64,000 nt of DNA from Curvibacter sp. GWA2_63_95 (GCA_001795455.1 MGPB01000004.1:62001-126000); one strand, 5' to 3'. Shown: positions 39,683-49,560, numbered from the stretch's first letter. Notes: generated by a model not told the origin, from the sequence alone. Made by a program: numbers and translations.

Positions 39683-42010
39683 TCAGTGCACAAAGCCCAT
39701 GGACCGGCGCTCGCGCACCTCGGGTTTGAGCCGGTGTTCGGCTTCCAGTTGCTCCAGAAACTCGTCTGGCTCCAGCACGGTGCCCAGAATGTCCGCCTGG
39801 CGGCGCACCGCGGCGACATCGCCCAGGCAGAGCTGGTCCAAGGCCGCCAGGCGGCTGGCCAGCGTCGCGGGCAAAGCCTCCAGTCCCGGACAGGCCTCGG
39901 CCAGAAACACCGCCTCGCGCTGCGCCGGGCTCAAAGGCAGGAACTCAATCTTGAAGGTAAAGCGGCGCAAGGCCGCCGGGTCCAGCCGGTCCATCAGGTT
40001 GGTGGTGCAAATGAACACGCCGCGGTAACGCTCCATGCCCTGCAGCATCTCGTTCACCTCGGTGACCTCGTAGTTGCGCTGGGCGCTGCGCCGGTCTTGC
40101 AAAAAACTATCGGCTTCGTCCAGCAACAGCACCGCACCCTCAGACTCGGCCTCGCGGAACATGGCGGCCATGGCCTGCTCGGTCTCACCAATGTATTTGC
40201 TCAGCAGGTGGCTGGCCTGGCGCACCAGCAGGGGGCGGCCCAGCGCCATGGCCATGTGTTCGGCCAGCGCTGTTTTGCCGCTGCCGGGCGGTCCATAGAA
40301 ACACAACGTGCCATGGCCACGGGTTTTCAGCGCCTGCACCACGCGCCCGATGTCGTAGCGGCTTTGCAGGTGCAGCAGCTCCAGGCGGTAGGCACTCAGC
40401 GCCGTGGGTGTGGTCACGGCCTGCGCCGCATTGCCCAGCGCCAGATCCGCGTTTTTGAGCTGGCGCTCAATCAGGGCCTCCAGAGCCTCCCCAGCCAGGG
40501 CGGTATCGACGGGATCACGGGCCAGCGTGGCGAAGCGGGCCGCGGTGCGTATTTGGGCGGGCGTCAGGCCTTTGCGGCTGCTCAGGCGTGCCACAAACCC
40601 CTCCGACACCGGCACTTCGGCCAGGGTTTTGCGGACCAGCGCCTCGCGGGCCCCCGGTGGTGGCGATTTGAGCTCCAGGTGGTAGGCAAAGCGGCGGCGA
40701 AATGCCGGGTCAATCTGCTCAATGCGGTTGGTGACCCACAGCGTGGGCACGGCATTCGACTCCAACACCTGATTGACCCAGGCCTTGCCACTCACGCTGC
40801 CGCTGGCCGGTGCGGCCGAAGCGTCCGCCCGGGCAATCAGGTGTGCGGCCTCGCTGGAGAGCGGCGGAAACACGTCCTCTACCTCGTCAAACAAGAGCGC
40901 GGCCTGGGCGCTCCCCTTGAGGAACACCTGGGCGATTTGCAGCGAGCGGTAACGGTCGCGCCCACTCAGGGAATTGCCATCACGGTCGGCGTATTCCACC
41001 TCGAACAACTCCAGCCCCGCCTGCTGGGCCACCACCTTGGCCAACTCGGTCTTGCCGGTCCCCGGGGGGCCATACAGCAGCACATTGATGCCCGCCTCCT
41101 TGCGCGCCACAGCGTTGGCCAGCAGGCTGCACAACACGGCCGCGTCTTCGGCCACAAAGCTGAAGTCCTGCAAACCCAGCTGGCTTTTGGTGGACAGGCG
41201 GGTGAACACGGCCATCAGCTCCGCCTGGTCGCGGTACCGGCGCATCAGCACAGGGGGCAGCTTTTCGCTGACCTTCATGAGGTCGGCCAGGTCGGTGATG
41301 TTGTGTTCGGAGATCAGGTTTTCCACCAGCCCAATGCGCTCCAGGCGCGAGCCCGCACGCAACGCCTCGCCCAACTCCTGGGCACTCACGCCCGCCACGT
41401 CGGCAATGGCGGCGTAGGCTTCGGGCGCGTTATTGACCTTGAACTCCACCAGAATGCTGCGCATGTCGCGCTGGTAACGCGCCAACGTGCCATACAACAA
41501 GAGCGCCCGCTCCGCCTTGTTCAGTTGCAAGAGCCCGGCCAGGGCGTCGATGTTTTTCTCCACCAAAGTGGGCTGCTTTTTCAACGCATGGCGCAGCCAC
41601 TCCCCGGTGACCGAGAGCACGCTAATCAGGTCTTTGGGCTGGTCCTTGGCGTATTCGTCCAGAAAGAAGAACAGGGTGGCCTCGTCATAGGGACCACACC
41701 ATTGGCCATAACGCGCCAGGAACTCCGAGGCATCCAGCGTCTCGTGGCCGCGCCACAGCTCGTTGCCCTGGCATCGCCGAGCCAGAAACTCACGCAAGCG
41801 GCCCAACACCGACACCGGCCAGACCAGGTGCCGCCCGGCCAGGCCCACTACGCCATTGAAATCGCGCCGCACATTGAAATTGGCCCCTTGGCGCGCCGCC
41901 AGCGTGAGCACAAAGTGGGAACACATCAGATCCAGCACCGGCGCCTCTTGCAGGCCCGGTGAGGGAATGAGATGTCCACCCTGGGAGGGGAACAGCGTAC
42001 GCTTGACCAT
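39683..42010 (-). CDS. tandem AAA ATPase of unknown function
   Basis: The 775-residue protein has about 280 N-terminal residues with no recognised domain, mainly helical, then two AAA modules. Module 1 has Walker A GPPGTGKTEL near residue 313 and a Walker B LLFDEVEDVF. Module 2 has Walker A GPPGSGKTAL near 573, Walker B VLLLDEADSF and an arginine-rich end LRRFTFKIEF, much like CDC48/FtsH-type ATPases. No protease, nuclease or chaperone partner is encoded beside it. The ATG at 42010 starts MVKRTLFPSQ; an upstream open frame to 42097 is less likely. Substrate unknown. Confidence 0.8.
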   Translation of the reverse strand: MVKRTLFPSQGGHLIPSPGLQEAPVLDLMCSHFVLTLAARQGANFNVRRDFNGVVGLAGRHLVWPVSVLGRLREFLARRCQGNELWRGHETLDASEFLARYGQWCGPYDEATLFFFLDEYAKDQPKDLISVLSVTGEWLRHALKKQPTLVEKNIDALAGLLQLNKAERALLLYGTLARYQRDMRSILVEFKVNNAPEAYAAIADVAGVSAQELGEALRAGSRLERIGLVENLISEHNITDLADLMKVSEKLPPVLMRRYRDQAELMAVFTRLSTKSQLGLQDFSFVAEDAAVLCSLLANAVARKEAGINVLLYGPPGTGKTELAKVVAQQAGLELFEVEYADRDGNSLSGRDRYRSLQIAQVFLKGSAQAALLFDEVEDVFPPLSSEAAHLIARADASAAPASGSVSGKAWVNQVLESNAVPTLWVTNRIEQIDPAFRRRFAYHLELKSPPPGAREALVRKTLAEVPVSEGFVARLSSRKGLTPAQIRTAARFATLARDPVDTALAGEALEALIERQLKNADLALGNAAQAVTTPTALSAYRLELLHLQSRYDIGRVVQALKTRGHGTLCFYGPPGSGKTALAEHMAMALGRPLLVRQASHLLSKYIGETEQAMAAMFREAESEGAVLLLDEADSFLQDRRSAQRNYEVTEVNEMLQGMERYRGVFICTTNLMDRLDPAALRRFTFKIEFLPLSPAQREAVFLAEACPGLEALPATLASRLAALDQLCLGDVAAVRRQADILGTVLEPDEFLEQLEAEHRLKPEVRERRSMGFVH

Positions 42011-42186
42011 CCAAACGCCTCCAGCACAGTGAGGTGCTGAAATGACGATAGCGCAGTCTGGGCCAAGATGGAAGCCACGGACCCCAGATTTCCACAAAGC
42101 GCGCAGAAGTCACCCGCGCAGGCAGCAACACCGGATGGGTGTGGGTAAAATTCCGGCTTTCCAATCGAAGAACCCAAGGATCCACC

Positions 42187-42327
42187 ATGTCCGCACCTGA
42201 CAACCACGCCAACAACCATGCCACCGACCCCGTGGACGAAGTGGTGCCTTTGATGCCCATCGTGTTGCCTATCGTGGGCGGCGTATTGATGTTCCTGTTG
42301 GCGTTCATCGCCGTGTCGATGGCCTGA
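42187..42327 (+). CDS. 46-residue single-span membrane peptide
   Basis: The ATG at 42187 is preceded by AAGGA and starts a peptide with a hydrophilic His/Asn/Asp-rich N-terminus and one hydrophobic helix (PIVLPIVGGVLMFLLAFIAV) ending three residues later. A strong hairpin follows 19 bases after the stop. Function unknown; a small inner-membrane peptide is likely. Confidence 0.65.
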   Translation: MSAPDNHANNHATDPVDEVVPLMPIVLPIVGGVLMFLLAFIAVSMA

Positions 42328-42759
42328 ACCTGCCTCAATTACCCGCACGCGCCCCTCCGTAGGCGCGTGTCACGGGTCGCCGGGTTGGAGGCACACTGCG
42401 CTGCCTCGCCCTGCGGGCCCCTGCACCAAGGCAGGCCGCCCCCACTCTCCTCCCACCCCAGACATTCCGCATTCAGGCCTCGCGCCACGACCTGGTCAAC
42501 CACGTTCGCGCAACATTCGGCATGCCGCAAATTTTCACAATGTAGAAATGGTACGATTCACAAGCATTTACCAATGCAATTAATGCATAGTTATTCGAGG
42601 TAATCGCTTCGTAACTTCGGTACCAGTTCTTAGAATTCACGAGAAGCGCTTGGTTGCAGGGTCCCTCAGTCCCGGCCGAGCCGTCTTCTCAAAGTTGCAG
42701 GCAGCCGGCCTTGTGGCCCCCGATTTTGAAAAGACGTTTTTCAAACTTAGGAGCTTTTC
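42328..42759 (+). other. intergenic region before pckG
   Basis: No gene is seen. The first part holds a hairpin CACGCGCC / GGCGCGTG (42346-42369) without a T run. The middle is C-rich. The AT-rich stretch near 42530-42600 contains an inverted repeat ATGCA-ATTAA-TGCAT (42574-42588) and is the probable promoter area of pckG. AGGAG lies just before the pckG ATG. Confidence 0.6.
42346..42369. terminator. hairpin after the small membrane peptide
   Basis: Eight-base arms CACGCGCC and GGCGCGTG enclose an eight-base loop. No T tract follows, so termination is only possible. Confidence 0.45.
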
Positions 42760-44643
42760 ATGAACGCACCCGTGATGCAGGGCCTGACCCTCAACACCCC
42801 CAGCTATGTCAAAAACCCCCGTCTGATTGCCTGGGTGGCCGACATGGTGGCCCTGTGCAAACCCAAAGATGTAGTTTGGTGCGATGGTTCCGAAGAGGAA
42901 TACCAGCGCCTGTGCCAGCAACTGGTGGATCTCGGCACCTTCAAGAAGTTGAACCCCGCCAAGCGCCCCAACAGCTTTCTGGCCTGCTCGGACCCCAGCG
43001 ATGTGGCCCGCGTGGAAGACCGCACCTTCATCTGCTCCGAGAAAAAGGAAAACGCCGGCCCTACCAACAACTGGATGGCCCCCGCCGACATGCGCACCCT
43101 GCTGCAAACCGGCACGGCAAGCGAAAAAGCCCTCTTCGACGGCTGCATGCAAGGTCGCACCATGTATGTGGTGCCCTTCTCCATGGGCCCGCTGGGTTCG
43201 CACATCGCCCACATTGGCATTGAACTGACCGACAGCCCCTACGTGGCGGTGAACCAGCGCATCATGACCCGCATGGGCAAAGCCGTGTTCGATGTGATTG
43301 GTGTGGACGGCGCCTTTGTGCCCTGCGTGCACACGGTGGGCGCACCGTTGCAGCCGGGCCAGACCGACGTGAAGTGGCCATGCAACAAGACCAAGTACAT
43401 CGTGCACTACCCCGAGACGCGCGAGATCTGGAGCTACGGCTCAGGCTACGGTGGCAATGCCTTGCTGGGCAAGAAGTGTTTTGCGCTGCGCATTGCCTCC
43501 AACATGGGCCGCGACCAAGGTTGGCTGGCGGAGCACATGCTGATCCTGGGCGTGACCAATCCCGAGGGCAAGAAGTACCACGTAGCGGCCGCCTTCCCCA
43601 GCGCCTGTGGCAAGACCAACTTCTCCATGCTGGTGCCACCCGCCGGCTTTGAGGGCTGGAAGGTCACTACCATCGGTGACGACATCGCCTGGATCAAACC
43701 CAGTGCGGACGGCAAGCTGTACGCGATCAACCCCGAGGCGGGTTACTTTGGTGTGGCACCCGGCACCAACTTCCACACCAATCCCAACTGCATGGCCAGC
43801 CTGGACAAAAACGTGATCTTCACGAACGTTGCGCTGACCGATGACGGCGATGTGTGGTGGGAAGGCATGGAAAAAGACACCGGCGGCCTGCCAGACCACC
43901 TGATCGACTGGCAGGGCAAGGACTGGACGCCCGCAATTGCCAAGGAAACGGGCGCCAAGGCTGCCCACCCGAATGCCCGCTTCACCGTGGCCGCTGGCAA
44001 CAACCCTGCACTGGATAGCCAGTGGGACGATGCCAACGGCGTGGCGATTGACGCTTTCATCTTCGGTGGCCGCCGCTCCACCACCGTGCCGCTGGTGACC
44101 GAAGCGCGCAACTGGACCGAAGGTGTGTACATGGCTGCGACCATGGGCTCCGAGACCACCGCCGCCGCCGTGGGCCAAATGGGCGTCGTGCGCCGCGACC
44201 CCTTTGCCATGCTGCCCTTCATGGGCTACAACATGAGCGACTACTTCCAGCACTGGCTCACCATCGGTGCCAAGCTGGCCAACGCTGGCGCCAAACAGCC
44301 CAAGATTTTCACCACCAACTGGTTCCGCAAGGGCGATGACGGTAAGTTCGTCTGGCCCGGCTATGGCGACAACATGCGCGTGCTGAAGTGGATGATCGAC
44401 CGCATCGAAGGCAAGGCCAGCGGCACCGAGACCGGTTTTGGCGTGGCGCCTCAATATTCCGAAATCAACTGGACCGGCCTGGACTTCAGCCAGGCCCAGT
44501 TTGACTCCGTGACCAGCCTGAACAAAGACGACTGGAAGGCTGAAATCGCCTTGCACACCGAGCTGTTCACTCAACTGGCCTACCACTTGCCGAAGGAACT
44601 CGAAGAGACCAAAACCCAACTGGCACAGCGCCTCGCTGCCTGA
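42760..44643 (+). CDS. pckG: phosphoenolpyruvate carboxykinase (GTP)
   Basis: The 627-residue enzyme converts oxaloacetate and GTP to phosphoenolpyruvate, the entry to gluconeogenesis. The P-loop PSACGKTN near residue 282 contains the reactive cysteine of the GTP-dependent class, and GDDIAW (kinase-2 metal motif) and [12 protein letters not shown] follow. Length is that of the family. An AGGAG ribosome site precedes the ATG, and a rho-independent terminator closes the gene, so it is probably a single-gene unit. Confidence 0.97.
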   Translation: MNAPVMQGLTLNTPSYVKNPRLIAWVADMVALCKPKDVVWCDGSEEEYQRLCQQLVDLGTFKKLNPAKRPNSFLACSDPSDVARVEDRTFICSEKKENAGPTNNWMAPADMRTLLQTGTASEKALFDGCMQGRTMYVVPFSMGPLGSHIAHIGIELTDSPYVAVNQRIMTRMGKAVFDVIGVDGAFVPCVHTVGAPLQPGQTDVKWPCNKTKYIVHYPETREIWSYGSGYGGNALLGKKCFALRIASNMGRDQGWLAEHMLILGVTNPEGKKYHVAAAFPSACGKTNFSMLVPPAGFEGWKVTTIGDDIAWIKPSADGKLYAINPEAGYFGVAPGTNFHTNPNCMASLDKNVIFTNVALTDDGDVWWEGMEKDTGGLPDHLIDWQGKDWTPAIAKETGAKAAHPNARFTVAAGNNPALDSQWDDANGVAIDAFIFGGRRSTTVPLVTEARNWTEGVYMAATMGSETTAAAVGQMGVVRRDPFAMLPFMGYNMSDYFQHWLTIGAKLANAGAKQPKIFTTNWFRKGDDGKFVWPGYGDNMRVLKWMIDRIEGKASGTETGFGVAPQYSEINWTGLDFSQAQFDSVTSLNKDDWKAEIALHTELFTQLAYHLPKELEETKTQLAQRLAA

Positions 44644-44725
44644 GGGTTATCCAAGATCTGGCCCGGCGCATCCCGCCGAGGCTGGGCGTTGGCCTGCAAA
44701 ACACCCGTTTGCGGCCGCACCATGC

Positions 44726-44753
44726 AAAAAGCCACCGAACCGGTGGCTTTTTT
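44726..44753 (+). terminator. rho-independent terminator of pckG
   Basis: GCCACCG-AAC-CGGTGGC stem with A residues before and seven T residues after. Being A-flanked, it could also work for the opposite gene at 44791. Confidence 0.9.
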
Positions 44754-44790
44754 CTGCCCGCCTGCCTGGCGGGCCCACGAGGGAAGCGAC

Positions 44791-45183
44791 TTAGGCTTCG
44801 TTGCGGCTACGCATCACGGCGTGTTGCAGTTCGGCCATGATGCGGGGGTCGCGGTGGGCGTATTCCCACATTTTTTCTTCCATGCGGCGCTCTTGGGCCG
44901 CGCGGACCCAGCCCATGATCACAGCAGAAGCGGCAGCCGACATCTTGCGCAGGGGAGGAGCCAACAGGGCCAAGGCGGCAAAAGCCACGGTCCACAGAGC
45001 CACCCAGCCCACCAACAAATGTCCATCCACCCAGGTGTCGATCACTTGGTCGGCCACCACCAGCAAGGCGGACAGCACAGCGGCCAGCAACATGCCAGCC
45101 AAGGTACGGGAGCCTTCTGCCTTGGGGGCGGAAAGTACGGCGGGGGCCGAAGCAAAATACGAGGAAGAGAGTACGGTGGTCAT
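44791..45183 (-). CDS. small two-span membrane protein of unknown function
   Basis: A 130-residue protein with two hydrophobic stretches (about residues 30-50 and 58-80), then a charged C-terminal tail (AAQERRMEEKMWEYAHRDPR). AAGGAG before the ATG at 45183 decides the start; the longer frame to 45267 is not needed. It is divergent from the LysR gene at 45313, so that regulator may control it. I do not recognise the family. Confidence 0.7.
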   Translation of the reverse strand: MTTVLSSSYFASAPAVLSAPKAEGSRTLAGMLLAAVLSALLVVADQVIDTWVDGHLLVGWVALWTVAFAALALLAPPLRKMSAAASAVIMGWVRAAQERRMEEKMWEYAHRDPRIMAELQHAVMRSRNEA

Positions 45184-45312
45184 GGTCAACTCCTTGAAAA
45201 GGTTGAAGCTCACTGGGATAAATCTTTGAAGTGAGTGAATCATAGGGTTAACCCTCATGCGACTCAACTTTTGCTTAGTGATGTTTAGTATTCACCAAAG
45301 TTATGATTGACC

Positions 45313-46272
45313 ATGCCGCCGCCACTCAACCTGCGCACCTTTGACCTGAACCTGCTCAAGGTGTTTGACACCGTGATGGCGGAGCGCAGCCTGACCAAAG
45401 CGGCCGAGCAACTGGCGCTGACCCAGCCTGCCGTGAGCAACGCGCTGCGCCGCCTGCGCGATGCGCTGGGTGACGAGTTGCTGGTGCGCAAAGGCCGGAG
45501 CCTGGAGCCCACACCGCGGGGCCAGGAGCTCTGGCCCGCTGTGCGCGAAACCCTGCAGAAATTGCAAAGCTCGCTCTCCCCCAGCGTGTTTGACCCCGCC
45601 ACCGCCGCCACGACCTTTGTGCTGACCATGGCCGATGCCACGGCTGCGGAGCTCATGCCGCCGCTGGTGGAGGTGCTGGCACGGGATGCCCCCGGTGTGT
45701 CACTGCGCGTGGTGCCACTGACCACACGCGACCCGCGCCGCGTGCTGGACGAAGGCGGCGCCGACCTGGCCATCGGCCACTTTCCGGCAGTGCTGACCGA
45801 CCTGACCGCACGTGCGCAGGCTGGCGCCGCCGAGTCCTTCCGCCACCACCGGCTGTTTGTCGGTGACTATGTGTGTGTGATGCGCAAGGACCACCCGATG
45901 ACCCAGGGCAAGTTCACGCTGGACCGTTTTTGCGAGGCCAGCCACATGCTGGTGAGCTTCTCGGGCCGGGCCTTTGGGTTTATTGACGAATCCCTGGTCA
46001 GCCTCAAGCGCACGCGGCGCGTGGTGCTGACCGTCAACCAGTTCTTCACCGCCGGGCGCGTGGTGGTGCACTCCGACCTGCTCACCGTGTTGCCACGCCA
46101 CTTTGTCAACGTCACCGGCTACGCCGACCAGTTGGTGATCCGCGAGCTGCCCTTCAAGGTGCCCCCCATCCAGGTGGACGCGCTGTGGCACCAGCGCCTG
46201 GACGCTGCCCCCCCGCACGCCTGGCTGCGCCAACAAATTGCACTCCTGGGCGACCGCCTGTTTTCCGCATGA
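45313..46272 (+). CDS. LysR-family transcriptional regulator
   Basis: A 319-residue LysR protein: N-terminal HTH (FDLNLLKVFDTVMAERSLTKAAEQL, with LTQPAVSNALRRLRDAL as the recognition part) and a NodD/SyrM-type effector domain. The ATG at 45313 is used; a TTG at 45307 precedes it. It overlaps the metallophosphoesterase by four bases (ATGA) and is divergent from the small membrane protein. The effector is unknown. Confidence 0.92.
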   Translation: MPPPLNLRTFDLNLLKVFDTVMAERSLTKAAEQLALTQPAVSNALRRLRDALGDELLVRKGRSLEPTPRGQELWPAVRETLQKLQSSLSPSVFDPATAATTFVLTMADATAAELMPPLVEVLARDAPGVSLRVVPLTTRDPRRVLDEGGADLAIGHFPAVLTDLTARAQAGAAESFRHHRLFVGDYVCVMRKDHPMTQGKFTLDRFCEASHMLVSFSGRAFGFIDESLVSLKRTRRVVLTVNQFFTAGRVVVHSDLLTVLPRHFVNVTGYADQLVIRELPFKVPPIQVDALWHQRLDAAPPHAWLRQQIALLGDRLFSA

Positions 46273-47075
46273 AACTCCAACTGCTCTCGGACCTGCACCT
46301 CGAAGGCAACCCCCACTGGCAGGCCCGCCCCCTGCCCGGTGCCGATCTGCTGGTGTTGGCGGGTGATGTGGGTTCGTACCAGACCGGTTCGCAGCTGGTG
46401 GACGCAGACTTCGGCCTGGCGCGCTTTTCGCCACGGCAGGGCTGGCCTACCCCGGTCGTTTTTGTCCCCGGCAACCACGAGTACGACACCTTTGACTTTG
46501 ACGAAGCCCACGCCCGCCTGCGCGCGACCTGCGAGCGCCTGGGGATTCTCTGGCTGGAGCGCGAAACCCTGGTGATGCACGGCGTGCGCCTCGTCGGCAC
46601 CACACTGTGGACCGACTTTGATGCACTGGCCGTGAACGCCCCGGAAGCCCAGCGATTGAAGGCGCGCGACAAGGCCTACCGCGCCGCCAACTACTACCTG
46701 AAGAAAACGCTGACCACCCGCCATGGCGAACCCTGGCTGGCCGAAGGGCTGCGGGCCCAGGCGCTGGAGTGCCAGGACTGGCTGCGTACGGCGCTGACAG
46801 CGCCCTTTGACGGCCCCACGGTGGTCATCACCCACTTTGCGCCCAGCCTGCACAGCGCCGATCCGCGCTACGGCCTGGTACCGGGCACAGCGGGTTTTTG
46901 CAATGCGCTGGATGAACTGCTGCCCTACGCCCAGCTCTGGCTGCACGGCCATCTGCACGCCCCCAGCGACTACCGGGTGGGCGGCTGCCGCGTGGTGGCC
47001 AACCCGCTGGGCTACGCCCGCAAAAACGAACAACTGGGCTACCGGCCCGATTTTTTGATTGAAATAGGCATCTAG
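46269..47075 (+). CDS. metallophosphoesterase
   Basis: This 268-residue calcineurin-like phosphoesterase has the metal motifs SDLHLEGN (residues 8-15), LAGDVG, PGNHEYD, ITHFAPS and HGHLHAPSDY in order. It probably cleaves phosphomono- or diesters in the cytoplasm; the substrate is unknown. Its start overlaps the LysR gene by four bases, so the two are coupled. The last codons and TAG stop lie inside a dispersed repeat. Confidence 0.92.
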   Translation: MKLQLLSDLHLEGNPHWQARPLPGADLLVLAGDVGSYQTGSQLVDADFGLARFSPRQGWPTPVVFVPGNHEYDTFDFDEAHARLRATCERLGILWLERETLVMHGVRLVGTTLWTDFDALAVNAPEAQRLKARDKAYRAANYYLKKTLTTRHGEPWLAEGLRAQALECQDWLRTALTAPFDGPTVVITHFAPSLHSADPRYGLVPGTAGFCNALDELLPYAQLWLHGHLHAPSDYRVGGCRVVANPLGYARKNEQLGYRPDFLIEIGI

Positions 47076-47118
47076 GCCGCGCAGATACTGCGCTAGAAGC
47101 TATTAATTTAATAGCAAA
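47057..47118 (-). repeat. dispersed repeat copy at a convergent junction
   Basis: Minus-strand copy with GCTATTAAATTAATAGC hairpin and GCGGCCTAGATGCC. It supplies the stop codon of the metallophosphoesterase and lies between that gene and the DNA ligase gene. Confidence 0.82.
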
Positions 47119-47134
47119 TGCAGCACCTCGCGAC

Positions 47135-48028
47135 TCACAGGCCAGGCTCCGGCGCCAAGCGCACAAAGCTGGCGAAGCGCGGCACGCCCTGTGCGGTGTG
47201 CCCGCGGTAGCGGTAGGTGACCCAGCTGCCCACGGGTGGCGGTGCGGCGCGCTCGGCATCGCTAAAACCCGTGCCGAGCTTGAAGCGCTGCGCGGGCCGC
47301 CCCTCCTGTGCCGCCAGCTCCACCCACAAGGCCCCCATGTGCCCGGCGTGTTTACCCTGCCCTGGCACATGGGCCAGCACACGGGCTTCGGCGTCGGCAT
47401 GGGGTTTCAGTTTGCGCAGGCCATCCGTGCGTTGCGGGGTGTAGCGGGTGCTCCCCTGGTGCAGCATCAGGCCCTCGCCACCGGCACGCACCGTGGCGTC
47501 CAACTGGCGCTGCAAGGCCTTGGCATCGGTGGCCGGGGTGTGCACGACTGCCTGCACCCAAGGCTGGGCAATCTGCAGCACGGTGGCCTGCAGGGCGGGC
47601 AGGCGTTCATCAAACACGCCACCGTGGGCTGGCAGGTCAAACACCATGTAGCGCAGCGCACGCCAGGCAGCCTCATCAGGGCGCTGGTCACGCACGGTGG
47701 CCACGGCCTGGGCAAACTGCCCACGCCCGGCCCACAGCTCACCGTCCAGCGGCTGGGCGGGCCACCCGGCCGTGAACCAGGCCGGCGCTGCCAGGGCGTG
47801 GCCGCCGCGCGTACGCAACTGCTGCCCATCCCAGTAGCCCCGCACACCGTCGTACTTCTCGCTGACCCACACACCGGCCAGCGGGTGGCGGCTGGTGTGC
47901 ACCTGGGCCAGCATCAGGGCGGGCGGCTGGGCCGGGCTGGCGGCATGGACGGACACGGTGGCCCCTATCCAACCCAGGGCGCTGCCTTGCAGCAGGGTAC
48001 GGCGCGTCAGGTTCTTGTGGTGTGGCAT
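47135..48028 (-). CDS. exported ATP-dependent DNA ligase (LigE type)
   Basis: The 297-residue protein is a minimal ATP ligase: nucleotidyl motif SEKYDGVRGYWDG with the adenylated lysine at K58, then DGELWAGRG, GGEGLMLH and LKLKPH-type motif (RKLKPHADAEA), and a C-terminal OB fold ending GVPRFASFVRLAPEP. The N-terminus carries a signal with twin arginines (TRRTLLQGSALG) and ends VHAAS, so it should be periplasmic. LigE proteins elsewhere are Sec-exported and may act on incoming or extracellular DNA, which would fit with ComM in the same window. Confidence 0.9.
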   Translation of the reverse strand: MPHHKNLTRRTLLQGSALGWIGATVSVHAASPAQPPALMLAQVHTSRHPLAGVWVSEKYDGVRGYWDGQQLRTRGGHALAAPAWFTAGWPAQPLDGELWAGRGQFAQAVATVRDQRPDEAAWRALRYMVFDLPAHGGVFDERLPALQATVLQIAQPWVQAVVHTPATDAKALQRQLDATVRAGGEGLMLHQGSTRYTPQRTDGLRKLKPHADAEARVLAHVPGQGKHAGHMGALWVELAAQEGRPAQRFKLGTGFSDAERAAPPPVGSWVTYRYRGHTAQGVPRFASFVRLAPEPGL

Positions 48029-48120
48029 GGTTCTCCCCTTGTTGGACAAGAGAGTTTGATGTGACGCACGGACTTCTGCAATAGCGCCACTACACTGGCG
48101 TTTTTACTGAGGAGCGTTCC

Positions 48121-48543
48121 ATGAAGATTCTGTTGGCCGTTGACGGCAGCGCGTACAGCAAAAAAATGCTGGCCTACCTGAGCACCCACGAAGCCCTGCT
48201 CTCGCCCGCCCACGAGTACACGGTGTTCACCGCCCAGCCCGATTTGCCACCACGCGCCAAAGCCGCCGTGGGCAAAGAAGTGGTGAAGAGCTACCAGTCC
48301 GAAGAGGCTGAAAAAGTGCTGGCCCCTGTGAGCAAGTTCCTGCTGCGCCACGGCATCAACGCCAAGACGGACTGGAAAGTCGGCCCCGCCGGCGCCGCCA
48401 TTGCCAAGCTGGCCGATAGCGGCAAGTTTGACCTGCTGGTGATGGGCAGCCATGGCCACAGCGCGCTGGCCAATCTGGTGATGGGCTCGGTCACCACGCA
48501 AGTGCTGGCGCACTGCGAGGTGCCGGTATTGCTGGTACGTTAA
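48121..48543 (+). CDS. universal stress protein UspA family
   Basis: The 140-residue protein has the Usp fold and the ATP-binding type motif GSHGHSALANLVMGSV with G-x2-G-x9-GS spacing, and ends CEVPVLLVR. ATP-binding Usp proteins help survive stress in the cytoplasm. It has its own promoter region of about 90 bases, divergent from the DNA ligase gene. Confidence 0.93.
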   Translation: MKILLAVDGSAYSKKMLAYLSTHEALLSPAHEYTVFTAQPDLPPRAKAAVGKEVVKSYQSEEAEKVLAPVSKFLLRHGINAKTDWKVGPAGAAIAKLADSGKFDLLVMGSHGHSALANLVMGSVTTQVLAHCEVPVLLVR

Positions 48544-48552
48544 GAGCACGCC

Positions 48553-48578
48553 AAGCCCGCGCCCCCGGCGCTGGGCTT
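48553..48578. terminator. bidirectional hairpin between uspA-like and aldo/keto reductase genes
   Basis: AAGCCC-GCGCC / GGCGC-T-GGGCTT with one bulged base and a CCC loop sits between convergent stop codons. There is no T run. Confidence 0.5.
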
Positions 48579-49560
48579 ACCAGCGCTGGTGCACCAGCGG
48601 TTTGGCGTAACGCGCGTACACCTCAGCCAGCGCCTGCATGCTGGCGTCGCTCAATGGCGGCAAGTCCGCAGCGGCCACGTTGTCGGCCACCTGCGCGGGG
48701 TTTTTGCCACCGGGGATGGTGCAGGTCACGGCCGGGTGCATCTGGATCCAGCGCAGCGCCATTTGCGCCATGCTCATCCCCGCGGGCACCAGCGGACGCA
48801 TGGCTTCCACGGCCTGCAGGCCCACCGCAAAGTCCAGCCCCGAAAACGTCTCACCCTTGTCAAAGGCCGCACCCTCGCGGTTGAAACCGCGGTGGTCGTC
48901 TTCGGCAAAGGTGCTTTGCGCTGTCATCTTGCCACTCAGCAGGCCGCTGGACAGCGGCAGGCGCGCCAGGATGCCCACGCCGCGTTTTTGGGTTTGTTCA
49001 AACAGCAGCTCGGCCGGACGCTGGCGGAACAGGTTGTAGATGATCTGCACGCTTTGCACGCCGGGGTACTCGATGGCCTTGAGCGCTTCCTCCACCTTCT
49101 CCACACTCACCCCGTAGTGGCGCAGCTTGCCTGCCGCCACCAGGTCATCCAGCACACCAAACACTTCGGGCATGTAGAACACCTCGGTGGGCGGGCAGTG
49201 CAGTTGCAGCAGGTCGATGGCTTCGGTGTTCAGGTTCTGCAGGCTGCGCTCCACAAACGCCGTGAGGTTGGCGCGCGTGAAGCCGGCGGCTACATGGGGT
49301 GTGAGGCGGCGGCCGGCCTTGCTGGCCACATAAAACGGCTCGCTGCGCTCCTTGCGCAGGCGTGCCAGCAGGCGCTCACTGCGGCCGTCGCCATACACAT
49401 CGGCGGTGTCGAAGAAGTTGACACCCAGGTCCAGCGCGCGGTGCAGGGCGGCCATGGAGTCGGCATCGTCCACCGCGCCCCAGGTGCCACCAATGGCCCA
49501 GGCGCCGAAGCTCACGGTTGAAATGTTCCAGCCGGTACGGCCCAGGGGACGGTATTGCAT
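48577..49560 (-). CDS. aldo/keto reductase
   Basis: The 327-residue NADPH-dependent oxidoreductase has the family's catalytic Asp-Tyr-Lys-His arrangement: NFFDTADVYGDGRSE (Asp, Tyr), YVASKAGRR (Lys) and LQLHCPP (His). It reduces aldehydes or ketones in the cytoplasm; the substrate is not known. It lies downstream of the sugar ABC importer genes on the same strand, with a dispersed repeat between, so a role in sugar use is possible. Confidence 0.92.
   Translation of the reverse strand: MQYRPLGRTGWNISTVSFGAWAIGGTWGAVDDADSMAALHRALDLGVNFFDTADVYGDGRSERLLARLRKERSEPFYVASKAGRRLTPHVAAGFTRANLTAFVERSLQNLNTEAIDLLQLHCPPTEVFYMPEVFGVLDDLVAAGKLRHYGVSVEKVEEALKAIEYPGVQSVQIIYNLFRQRPAELLFEQTQKRGVGILARLPLSSGLLSGKMTAQSTFAEDDHRGFNREGAAFDKGETFSGLDFAVGLQAVEAMRPLVPAGMSMAQMALRWIQMHPAVTCTIPGGKNPAQVADNVAAADLPPLSDASMQALAEVYARYAKPLVHQRW

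Noticed and set aside
42346-42369. Hairpin before pckG as a riboswitch
   Set aside because: Simple stem directly after the small membrane peptide gene with no conserved aptamer elements.
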